This document shows positions 1 to 5,864 of a stretch of 5,864 bases of DNA, piece by piece. A model generated the notes under the pieces. It saw only the letters and a list, made by a program, of their open reading frames with translations. It did not search any database and was not told where the DNA came from. The translations under genes were made by a program, and so were the position numbers. The DNA comes from Actinomycetota bacterium (lineage in GTDB: Bacteria; Actinomycetota; Thermoleophilia; UBA2241), in assembly GCA_003158705.1 (NCBI GenBank), contig PMKX01000039.1:399-6262 (forward strand), given 5' to 3'. Position 1 is the stretch's first letter, and each line of letters begins with the position of its first letter.

Positions 1-2
1 TC

Positions 3-131
3 GCCCACTACGGCATCGTCGGCGACCTCCACGACGTCATCCCGCGACTGTTGCGCGCCTACAAGGCGAAAGGTGACATCGGTTGCGAGGCAGGCGTCGG
101 GGATGGCGGCGCGGCAGGCACGGGCGCATGA
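3..131 (+). CDS. etfA: Electron transfer flavoprotein alpha subunit, C-terminal end (partial, 5' end outside window)
   Basis: An open frame enters from the left edge and gives 42 codons ending in TGA at 129-131. The first residues, AHYGIVGDLHDVIPRLL, match the conserved C-terminus of EtfA, where a (D/H)YGIVGD segment is followed by a short helix of the (V/I)xPxL type. EtfA with EtfB forms the soluble FAD-containing heterodimer that takes electrons from acyl-CoA dehydrogenases and passes them towards the quinone pool or another acceptor. The FAD-binding part of the protein lies outside the window. After the helix (RAYKAKG) there is an unusual tail of about 18 residues rich in Gly and Ala, which looks dispensable. 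The stop overlaps the next gene's start as ATGA, so the two are almost certainly cotranscribed and translationally coupled. The call rests on a short stretch, but the downstream acyl-CoA dehydrogenase supports it. Confidence 0.75.
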   Translation, partial: AHYGIVGDLHDVIPRLLRAYKAKGDIGCEAGVGDGGAAGTGA

Positions 132-1840
132 CCAACTTCTTCAGCGACAACGCCGACCTTGCCTTCCAGCTCGAGCACCTCGACCTGGCGCGCGTCGTCG
201 CCCTGCGCGAGGACGACTACGCCCAGGCCCGCGACTTCACCTACGCGCCGCGCGACCTGCGCGACGCCCGCGACTCGTACCGGCGGGCGCTGGAGATCGC
301 CGGCGAGATCGCCGGCGAGTTCGTGGCCCCGCGCGCCGAGGAGATCGACCGCCAGGGCAGCACCCTCGCCGAAGGTGAGGTCTGCTATGCGCCCGGCATC
401 GACGAGGCCCTGGAGCGGCTGCGACAGGCCGATTTGATGGGCATGATCCTGCCGCGCCGCTACGGCGGCCTCAACCTGCCCATCACCGTCTCCGTCATGG
501 TGCTCGAGATCGTCTCGCGAGCCGATGCCGCCCTGATGAACATCTTCGGCCTGCAAGACATCGCCGGCACCATCGACAAGTTCGCCGGCGACGAGATCAA
601 ACAAGCGTATCTGCCGCGCTTCGCCCGCGGCGAGGTGACCGGGTCCATGGCGCTCACCGAGCCCGAAGCGGGCAGCGACCTGCAGAGCGTGCAGCTCAAG
701 GCGACCCAAGGCGAGGACGGCCGCTGGTATCTCAACGGCGTGAAGCGCTTCATCACCAACGGCTGCGGCCAGGTGAGCCTGGTGCTGGCGCGCAGCGAGG
801 AGGGCTCCGGCGACGCCCGCGGCCTGAGCATGTTCCTGTACGAGCGCGACGAGCACATGAAGATACGCCGCCTGGAGGACAAGCTCGGCATTCACGGCTC
901 GCCTACGTGCGAGCTGCAGTTCACAGACGCGCCGGCGCTGCTGGTGGGCGAACGCCGGCGCGGGCTCACCACCTACGTGATGAGCCTCATGAACGGCGCT
1001 CGCCTGGCCATCGCGGCGCAGGCACAAGGCATCGCCGAGGCGGCCTACCGGGCCGCGGCCAAGTACGCTGGCGAACGCGTCCAGTTCGGCGGTCCCATAG
1101 ACCGGCTCACGCCGGTGGCGGCCATGCTCGCCGACATGAAGGTGGCCCTGGAAGCCTCGCGGGCGCTGCTCTACGAGACGGCCCTGATCGTCGATCTCAA
1201 GGAGGGCCTGGAGCGCAAGGTGGAGGACGAGGCGGAGCCCGACAAAGAGCTGCGCGGCGAGCTCAAGAAGTACACCCGGCTGGCCGCTCTGTTCACGCCC
1301 TTGTGCAAAGCCTGCAGCACCGAGATGGCCAATCACGTCACCTACGACGCTCTGCAGGTACACGGCGGCTCAGGCTACATGCGCGACTTTGCCGTGGAGC
1401 GCCACGCCCGCGACGCACGCATCACCAACATCTACGAGGGCACGACGCAGCTGCAGGTGGTGGCGGCCATCGGCGGCGTGCTCTCGGGCACCATGGCCGA
1501 CCGGCTGGACGAGTACGACGGCGAGGACTTGGCCGCCACACCGGAGCTTCTGACGCGTGTGTGCGCTGCCCGCGCCCGCTGGGCCGAGGCCGTCGCCCGC
1601 GTGCGCGAGCTCGACGACGTCCGCTTCCGCGACTACCACGCGCGGCGCCTGGTAGAGATGGCCGTCGACCTCGTCTGCGCCTATCTACTGCTGCGCGCCG
1701 CCCAGCACGACGCCCGCAAGCTGCTGGTGGCGCGCTACTTCGTGGACGGCATGACGGCCAGGGTGGAGGGGGCGGCTACCGCGGTCGTGCACGGCTCGCC
1801 GGAGGCTCTCGACTCACTGGCCGCCCTCGGCTCCGATTGA
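128..1840 (+). CDS. Acyl-CoA dehydrogenase, long form (570 aa)
   Basis: Predicted FAD-dependent cytoplasmic enzyme that makes the alpha,beta double bond in an acyl-CoA and hands electrons to ETF. Both family signatures are visible: ALTEPEAGSD at residues 175-184 (FAD/substrate-binding strand) and QVHGGSGYMRD starting at residue 410. The probable catalytic base is E437 in IYEGTTQ, where medium-chain-type enzymes have their glutamate. KLGIHGSPT (252-260) and ERVQFGGPI (336-344) are further family hallmarks. Order: N-terminal extension and helical domain (about 1-170), beta domain (about 171-280), C-terminal helical domain (about 285-455) with a charged insert at about 356-380, then an extra helical tail (about 455-570). 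At 570 residues it is much longer than the usual 380-390 and resembles ACADs with a PF12806-like tail; the substrate cannot be read. The ATG at 128 is chosen because it overlaps the upstream TGA (ATGA) and gives a sensible N-terminus (MTNFFSDNADL); in-frame codons upstream encode an Arg/Gly-rich stretch that reads as out-of-frame etfA. No strong Shine-Dalgarno is seen, consistent with coupling. Confidence 0.93.
   Translation: MTNFFSDNADLAFQLEHLDLARVVALREDDYAQARDFTYAPRDLRDARDSYRRALEIAGEIAGEFVAPRAEEIDRQGSTLAEGEVCYAPGIDEALERLRQADLMGMILPRRYGGLNLPITVSVMVLEIVSRADAALMNIFGLQDIAGTIDKFAGDEIKQAYLPRFARGEVTGSMALTEPEAGSDLQSVQLKATQGEDGRWYLNGVKRFITNGCGQVSLVLARSEEGSGDARGLSMFLYERDEHMKIRRLEDKLGIHGSPTCELQFTDAPALLVGERRRGLTTYVMSLMNGARLAIAAQAQGIAEAAYRAAAKYAGERVQFGGPIDRLTPVAAMLADMKVALEASRALLYETALIVDLKEGLERKVEDEAEPDKELRGELKKYTRLAALFTPLCKACSTEMANHVTYDALQVHGGSGYMRDFAVERHARDARITNIYEGTTQLQVVAAIGGVLSGTMADRLDEYDGEDLAATPELLTRVCAARARWAEAVARVRELDDVRFRDYHARRLVEMAVDLVCAYLLLRAAQHDARKLLVARYFVDGMTARVEGAATAVVHGSPEALDSLAALGSD
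293..316 (+). repeat. Perfect 2 x 12-nt tandem repeat inside the acyl-CoA dehydrogenase gene
   Basis: The unit GAGATCGCCGGC occurs twice in tandem and encodes EIAG-EIAG at residues 56-63, in the N-terminal helical part. It is in frame. It may simply reflect amphipathic helix composition in a GC-rich gene, or a small duplication; GEIAGE-like residues at this place are plausible for long ACADs. No functional claim. Confidence 0.6.
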
Positions 1841-1875
1841 GCCTCCGACCGAGCTCCCGTGAGCCGGCTTCGGCT
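1829..1875. terminator. Convergent-gene gap with weak hairpins; possible but unproven terminators
   Basis: Only 33 bases (1841-1873) separate the two convergent stop codons. Two small inverted repeats are visible: GGCTC (1829-1833) with GAGCC (1839-1843), loop of 5, across the acyl-CoA dehydrogenase stop; and AGCCG (1862-1866) with CGGCT (1871-1875), loop of 4, across the cyclase stop. A longer arm pair, 1800-1808 with 1839-1847 (9 bp), spans a 30-base loop. None is followed by a T-run on either strand, so these are not classical intrinsic terminators. In a high-GC genome such short stems occur often by chance. Confidence 0.25.
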
Positions 1876-3985
1876 ACTCAGACACTTCGAGCCGGTTCTT
1901 GCCCTTGTGCTTGGCCGCGTACAAGGCCTTGTCGGCGTGGCGCACCAGCTCGTCGGCGCTGAGAGCCTGCCCGGAGAACCCGGCCACGCCCACACTCACT
2001 GTGATGTGCGCGCTGCGACGTCCGCCGTGGCCGGGGAACAGGGCCTCTTCGATGTCGCGCCGGATGCGCTCGCCGACCACGCTGGCCCCTGAGCCGGCCG
2101 GCGGCGGCCCCGTCGGCCCCTCGGGGCCGGGCACGCGCCGCCGATCGCCCACGGCCGTGCTACCGGCCGTGTACGGGAGGATGATGACGAACTCCTCGCC
2201 GCCGTAGCGAGCAGGGATGTCCACGCCGCGGCGCACGTTGGTCTGCAGCATCTCGGCCACGTCGCGCAACACCTGGTCGCCGAGCGGGTGGCCGTACTCG
2301 TCGTTGAACTTCTTGAAGTCGTCGATGTCGATCATGAGCAGCGACAGCGGCAGCTTGTAGCGCAGCGCACGAGCACATTCCTGGTGCATACGCTCGTAGA
2401 AATGGCGGTGGTTGTAGAGGCCGGTCAGGCCGTCGGTGATGGCCAGGAGCTCGATGCGCCCGTACAGGCCGGCGTTCTCGAGCGCCACCGCCGCTTGGTT
2501 GGCGATGATCTGCACCACCTCGGTCTCGTTCTCGGCGAACTCGCGCGGCTTGGCGGTGCGCACCACCACATAGCCTTCAGCGTGCTCTTTGACGACCAGC
2601 GGCACCACCAGTGCCGAACCGCCGTCTTCCCGGCCCCGGACGGTCACGTGTTCCGTCACGGCGCGCAGCTCGAGGTCGCCGGGCTGACCGAAGTCGACCG
2701 GCCCCTCGACCGCCTCTCCGTCTTGGGCCAAGGCGATCTGCGACGGCACGTACTGGCCCTCGCCGTTGCGCAAGCGCACCTCCACCTCGGCAGCCGACCC
2801 GCCGAACAGCGCCGACAGCTCGCGCACGGTGTGCGCCACGACGTCGTGGGCGTCGAACGACGAGGCCAAGCGGCGGCTGGTCTCGAAGAGGCCGACCAGA
2901 CGCTCGCTCTGCTCGCGCTGGGAGCGGAACAGGCGAGCGTTGTTGATGGCCACACCGGCGAGCTCGCCGAGGCCGCTGATGAACTCGAGCTCGGCGTCGC
3001 TGAAGTGGCGGTCTTGCTCGAAGCCGCCGAGACGCAGAATGCCCACCGGGCGGCCACCGAAGGCCAGCGGCACGCTCAGGCAGGCATCCACGCCCCATGC
3101 CTCCAGCGCCAGACGGCGGTCGGCCGCCAGCGCATCGTCGGAGAGGTGCTCCTCGACCACGACGCCGCCCTCCAGGATGGCGCGCTCGCCCGGGCACTCG
3201 CCAAGCTCATGGATCGTGTGCAGGCCGTCGTGCGTGCCCGACCCGTGCTCGCCGCGCTCACACATCGTCTCCAGGACCAGAGCGTCCAGCTCCGGGCGGA
3301 ACACGAGGATCGCGCTGCGCGGCACGGCCAGGGCCGCGACTGCTTCGCTGGCGACCGTGCTCAGTACCTCGCCCTGCTCGACGGTCGCCGTGAGGGCACG
3401 ACTCGACCCGAGCAGCGCCGTCAGACGCCGAGCGCGCTCCTCCTGCCGGCGGAACATGCGCGCGTTGTGGATCGCGATGGCCGCCGGCTGGGCGAGGCGG
3501 AGCAGCAACTCCTTGTCGTCGTCGGTGAAGCGGCGCAGCCGGCGCGTCTCGACCACGCCCAGCACGCCGATGACCTTGTCGCCGTAGATCAGGGGCACGT
3601 CGAGGGTCGCCTTCTCGCCCGTTCGCTCCATGGTGGCGCGCTCGTCCGGGTCAATGGCTTGGTCATCGACGTACGCCTCGACCGGCCGCCGCGTGTCGAT
3701 CACCGCGGCGCACGACGGCCGCTCGTTGAGATCTATCACGTGGCCGACCCAGCCGATATCCTCCTGGGTGGGCTCACGCGTCCACAAGGCCGCGCAGGTG
3801 CGCGTGCGCCGTTCCTCGTCGTAGTCGTGGATCGCGCACGACCACACATCCATCGCCTCGGCGATCCGTCTCACGACGGTGGTGAGAACCTCCTCCAGCA
3901 CGAGGCTGCCGGCCAGCGACATCCCGACCTCGTATACGACGGCATCGAGGTCACGCGTCTGCGCACCTGGCGGCTTGGCGGCCAT
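1874..3985 (-). CDS. Diguanylate cyclase with three GAF-type domains and C-terminal GGDEF (703 aa)
   Basis: Predicted cytoplasmic enzyme joining two GTP into c-di-GMP under control of N-terminal sensor domains. No signal peptide or membrane segment is visible. GAF-like domains lie at about 15-180, 190-355 and 365-505; the third is the most divergent. Helical linkers with an R/Q-rich (R)RLxxLLxxSRxLA pattern join them at 178-203 and 353-378. The GGDEF domain (about 510-703) has DGLTGLYNHR (518-527), the metal/GTP region DIDDFKKFND (553-562), GHPLGD (565-570), and an intact catalytic GGEEF at 595-599. RGVD at 586-589 sits five residues before GGEEF, the correct position for the RxxD inhibitory site, so product feedback is expected. 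A Pro/Gly-rich insert of about 20 extra residues (607-635) follows the GGEEF strand. The ATG is fixed by a TGATG overlap with the upstream cyclase gene's stop. GAF ligands are unknown; no obvious chromophore cysteine or haem signature was recognised. Catalytic activity is inferred from motifs only. Confidence 0.95.
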   Translation of the reverse strand: MAAKPPGAQTRDLDAVVYEVGMSLAGSLVLEEVLTTVVRRIAEAMDVWSCAIHDYDEERRTRTCAALWTREPTQEDIGWVGHVIDLNERPSCAAVIDTRRPVEAYVDDQAIDPDERATMERTGEKATLDVPLIYGDKVIGVLGVVETRRLRRFTDDDKELLLRLAQPAAIAIHNARMFRRQEERARRLTALLGSSRALTATVEQGEVLSTVASEAVAALAVPRSAILVFRPELDALVLETMCERGEHGSGTHDGLHTIHELGECPGERAILEGGVVVEEHLSDDALAADRRLALEAWGVDACLSVPLAFGGRPVGILRLGGFEQDRHFSDAELEFISGLGELAGVAINNARLFRSQREQSERLVGLFETSRRLASSFDAHDVVAHTVRELSALFGGSAAEVEVRLRNGEGQYVPSQIALAQDGEAVEGPVDFGQPGDLELRAVTEHVTVRGREDGGSALVVPLVVKEHAEGYVVVRTAKPREFAENETEVVQIIANQAAVALENAGLYGRIELLAITDGLTGLYNHRHFYERMHQECARALRYKLPLSLLMIDIDDFKKFNDEYGHPLGDQVLRDVAEMLQTNVRRGVDIPARYGGEEFVIILPYTAGSTAVGDRRRVPGPEGPTGPPPAGSGASVVGERIRRDIEEALFPGHGGRRSAHITVSVGVAGFSGQALSADELVRHADKALYAAKHKGKNRLEVSE
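2081..2167 (-). other. Pro/Gly-rich insertion in the GGDEF domain of the downstream cyclase
   Basis: Encodes residues 607-635, between the GGEEF strand (ending ILPYT) and the conserved VVGERIRR helix. Most GGDEF domains have about ten residues here; this has about thirty, including GPEGPTGPPPAGSG. The first part, STAVGDRRR, resembles the following ASVVGERIRR, suggesting a decayed helix duplication. The insertion is in frame and the remainder of the domain is intact. Confidence 0.7.
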
Positions 3986-4003
3986 CAGTAGGAGAACACC
4001 TCC
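3985..4003 (-). promoter_or_regulatory. Coupled start of the downstream cyclase: TGATG overlap with GGAGG 13 nt upstream
   Basis: On the minus strand GGAGG (complement of 3999-4003) precedes the ATG (3985-3983) by 13 bases, longer than the usual 5-9. The upstream gene's TGA (3987-3985) shares its final A with this ATG. GGAG can pair with CTCC (complement of 3991-3994) across a 5-base loop, so the site may be weakly masked until ribosomes from the upstream gene arrive. The overlap is certain; the role of the GGAGG is inference. Confidence 0.45.
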
Positions 4004-5862
4004 AGCCGGTTCTTGCCCAAGCGCTTGGCGAGATACATGGCTTTGTCGGCGTTGCCGACCAGCTCGTCCGGGCTGCCGGCCGCCTCCGGGAAGGTGGCCA
4101 GGCCGATGCTGACCGTCACGTGAGCGGTCACGCGCCCGTCCGGCGCCGAGAGCGGCGCCACCTCGATGGTGTGGCGGATGCGCTCGCCGACCAGCGCGGC
4201 GCCCTCAGACTGCCGCGGCGGCGCCTCTGCGACGCGCTCGCCGGACTCGGGCGTCGCCGCCACGATGAGCTCGACCTCCCGCTTGAGGCGGCCGCCGACC
4301 ACCTCGGCGCCGCCGCGCGGTGTGTTGGGCAGCAGCACCACGAACTCCTCGCCGCCGTAGCGGGCGGCGATGTCCACACCGATGCGCAGCTGCGAGGAGA
4401 GGATCGCGGCGACCTCGGCCAGCACCTGGTCGCCGACCTGATGGCCGAACTCGTCGTTGAACTGCTTGAAGTCGTCGATGTCGAGCATGAGCAGCGAGAG
4501 CGGCACGCCGTACCTCTGCGCACGGGCGAACTCCTGGAACAGGCGCTCGTAGAAGTAGCGGTGGTTGTACAGACCGGTGAGGCCGTCCTTGATCGCCTGC
4601 AGCTCGATCTGGTGGTAGAGGCGAGCGTTGTCGATGGCCGCCGCCGCCTGGCCGGCGAGGATCTGCACCAGCTCCACTTCGTCATCGCCGATCGGGCGGT
4701 CATGGTCGGCCGCGATATCGGCGTAGCCCTCGACGACGTTCTTGAGCACGAAGGGCACGACGACGCGCGCTCCGCCTGCCTCGCCGTCGCCGCGGGCCGG
4801 GCACAGCCCCTCGAACGCGCGCCGGACGACCTCGTCGGGCGCCGCAGCCGACGAGATGCCGTCGGCCGGCGACTCGCCGAGATCCTCCTCGCCGGCCGCC
4901 AGCGCAGCCAGCGACACGTAGCCGCCGTCGCCGTCGCGCAGGCACACGTCGACGGCCTCACTGGGCAGAGACAGCAGAGTCGCGACCTCGTCGCGGACCC
5001 GCGTCAGCAACGCCCGTGTGTCGAGTGCCGCCGCCAGCGCGCGACTCGTCTCGAGCAGCGCCACCAGGCGCCGATTCTGCTCCTGCTGGCGGCGGTAGAG
5101 CTTGGCGTGCTGGATGGCCACGGCAGCTTGCTCGCCGAGCGCCCGCGCCAGCACGCGCTCCTCGTCGGTGAAGTGCCGCTCCTGCTGGACCTCGATGATC
5201 ACGAGCTCTCCGACCGGCTCTCCGCCCACCCTGAGCGGCACGTTCAGGCAGGTCTTCTCTCCCTGGCGTTCCATGGAGTCGCGCGTCGCCTGGTTGAGAT
5301 CGCGATCGGAGATCTGCTCGATCACCACGACGCCGCCCTCGAGGATCGCCCGGTCGCCGGGCTGTTCGTCGAGCCGCGTCGGCACGCCGAGCCCCGAGTA
5401 GTCCTCGTCGGGCTGCGTCTCGTAGAGCGCCCGGGTGACAAGGCTGTCGATCTCCTCGACGTACTCGTCGACGACGCAGACAGGCAGCTCGAGAGCGACG
5501 GCCGCGGCGCGCGCCACCGCGTGCAGCGTGGCCTCGAGGGTGGCCGCCGTGACGAGCGCCTCGCCGACGTCGAACATCGTGCGTAGATCGGCGGCGCGCT
5601 GCTCGAGTTCCTCCACGATGACCGCCTTGTGGAACGCGCCGGCGAGCAGCGCGCTGACGCCGCGCGCGAAGTCGAGTGCCTCGCCGAAGTCGCGGTCGCG
5701 GCGATCGTGGAGGTCGACACAGCCGAGCAACCGGCCGTCGGCCACAAGCGGCAGCGAGAGCATGCTGCGATACCCGCGGTCTCGCGACACCTCGGCGGCG
5801 AACGGCGCCGGACCAAGCCCGTCGTCGGGCGAGAAGACCTTCGCCGCCCGGGCCTCGAAGGC
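3985..5862 (-). CDS. GAF-GAF-GAF-GGDEF diguanylate cyclase, upstream paralogue (partial, 5' end beyond right edge)
   Basis: The frame is open to the right edge, giving 625 visible residues. The GTG at 5788-5790 (visible residue 25) is not a credible start, because the residues before it read as the same GAF domain. Order in visible numbering: end of a GAF domain (1-80), complete GAF (about 90-255), a divergent GAF-like region (about 275-415), GGDEF domain (about 420-625). Motifs: DGLTGLYNHR (426-435), DIDDFKQFND (461-470), GHQVGD (473-478), intact GGEEF at 503-507, so c-di-GMP synthesis is expected. The position that should be Arg in the RxxD inhibitory site is Ile494 (IGVD), with an Arg one residue earlier, so the canonical site is absent. 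An insert of about 33 extra residues follows the GGEEF strand and contains a second copy of the next helix. It ends in TGA overlapping the downstream gene's ATG (TGATG). It is clearly homologous to the 703-residue cyclase along the shared length, which indicates a tandem gene duplication. No membrane segment is visible. Confidence 0.93.
   Translation of the reverse strand, partial: AFEARAAKVFSPDDGLGPAPFAAEVSRDRGYRSMLSLPLVADGRLLGCVDLHDRRDRDFGEALDFARGVSALLAGAFHKAVIVEELEQRAADLRTMFDVGEALVTAATLEATLHAVARAAAVALELPVCVVDEYVEEIDSLVTRALYETQPDEDYSGLGVPTRLDEQPGDRAILEGGVVVIEQISDRDLNQATRDSMERQGEKTCLNVPLRVGGEPVGELVIIEVQQERHFTDEERVLARALGEQAAVAIQHAKLYRRQQEQNRRLVALLETSRALAAALDTRALLTRVRDEVATLLSLPSEAVDVCLRDGDGGYVSLAALAAGEEDLGESPADGISSAAAPDEVVRRAFEGLCPARGDGEAGGARVVVPFVLKNVVEGYADIAADHDRPIGDDEVELVQILAGQAAAAIDNARLYHQIELQAIKDGLTGLYNHRYFYERLFQEFARAQRYGVPLSLLMLDIDDFKQFNDEFGHQVGDQVLAEVAAILSSQLRIGVDIAARYGGEEFVVLLPNTPRGGAEVVGGRLKREVELIVAATPESGERVAEAPPRQSEGAALVGERIRHTIEVAPLSAPDGRVTAHVTVSIGLATFPEAAGSPDELVGNADKAMYLAKRLGKNRLEVFSY
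4159..4314 (-). repeat. Duplicated helix segment inside the GGDEF domain of the upstream cyclase
   Basis: Two 48-base units lie 108 bases apart in frame: complement of 4267-4314, encoding GGAEVVGGRLKREVEL, and complement of 4159-4206, encoding EGAALVGERIRHTIEV. The second is the expected helix of the GGDEF fold; the first is extra. Similarity also shows at the base level: both contain GGCGCCG followed closely by TGGTCGGCG. The spacer (AATPESGERVAEAPPRQS region) is charged and Pro-containing and probably disordered. Confidence 0.6.
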
Positions 5863-5864
5863 CA

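Noticed and set aside
83..127. Upstream in-frame start for the acyl-CoA dehydrogenase
   Set aside because: The extra 15 residues are Arg/Gly-rich and lie within the etfA reading frame; the ATG at 128 overlaps the etfA stop and gives a family-like N-terminus.
59..1363. Long minus-strand open frame opposite the acyl-CoA dehydrogenase (434 codons)
   Set aside because: Its translation is low-complexity, Ala/Gly/His/Arg-rich and shows no family motif. It is antisense to a gene with two clear signatures; such frames are expected in GC-rich DNA.
1800..1847. 9-bp inverted repeat around the acyl-CoA dehydrogenase stop as a terminator
   Set aside because: The loop is 30 bases and no T-run follows; mostly inside the coding sequence and likely chance in GC-rich DNA.
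907..1962. Plus-strand frame of 351 codons overlapping the acyl-CoA dehydrogenase and the convergent gap
   Set aside because: Arg/Gly/Ala-rich out-of-frame reading that runs through the true stop codon and into the neighbouring gene on the other strand.
2288..3991. Plus-strand open frame of 567 codons opposite the downstream cyclase
   Set aside because: Composition is typical of an antisense shadow (rich in His, Gln, Arg, Ala, Leu), no recognisable domain, and the minus strand carries GAF and GGDEF motifs throughout.
4120..5586. Plus-strand open frame of 488 codons opposite the upstream cyclase
   Set aside because: Same reasoning: shadow composition. It resembles the shadow opposite the paralogous gene only because the real genes are homologous.
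5788..5790. GTG as the start of the upstream cyclase
   Set aside because: The frame stays open to the window edge and the preceding 24 residues continue the same GAF domain, so the gene is cut by the window.

Overview
The window is a GC-rich bacterial chromosome segment, and almost every base is coding. Third codon positions are strongly G/C, so long spurious open frames lie opposite every real gene. I cannot fix the taxon. High GC, an electron-transfer-flavoprotein/long acyl-CoA dehydrogenase pair and multi-GAF GGDEF proteins would all fit a high-GC actinobacterial (Thermoleophilia-like) or deltaproteobacterial lineage. This is inference, not an identification.

Layout. Bases 3-131 (+) are the last 42 codons of a gene whose end looks like the C-terminus of the electron transfer flavoprotein alpha subunit (EtfA). 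It overlaps by ATGA with an acyl-CoA dehydrogenase of 570 residues (128-1840, +). The overlap pairs a flavin dehydrogenase with its probable electron acceptor in one operon. After a 33-base convergent gap (1841-1873), two genes run on the minus strand: a complete three-GAF GGDEF protein of 703 residues (3985-1874), and upstream of it a paralogous GAF-GAF-GAF-GGDEF protein cut by the right window edge (5862-3985). Their junction is a TGATG stop/start overlap, so they form an operon read from right to left.

Function. The left half is acyl-CoA oxidation with electron transfer to ETF. The right half is a pair of predicted cytoplasmic diguanylate cyclases that should make c-di-GMP in response to unknown GAF ligands or to partners. 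Nothing links the two halves except convergent proximity.

The most interesting signals are in the cyclase pair. Both GGDEF domains carry an insertion just after the GGEEF strand. In the upstream protein it reads as a duplication of the following helix (the GA..VGxRxxxx(I/V)E segment), and a degenerate trace is visible in the downstream protein. The downstream protein keeps the RxxD inhibitory-site motif (RGVD), whereas the upstream one has IGVD at the same place, so the pair may differ in product feedback. I saw no RNA gene, mobile element, CRISPR array or clear terminator, and no stretch over 300 bases without a gene.
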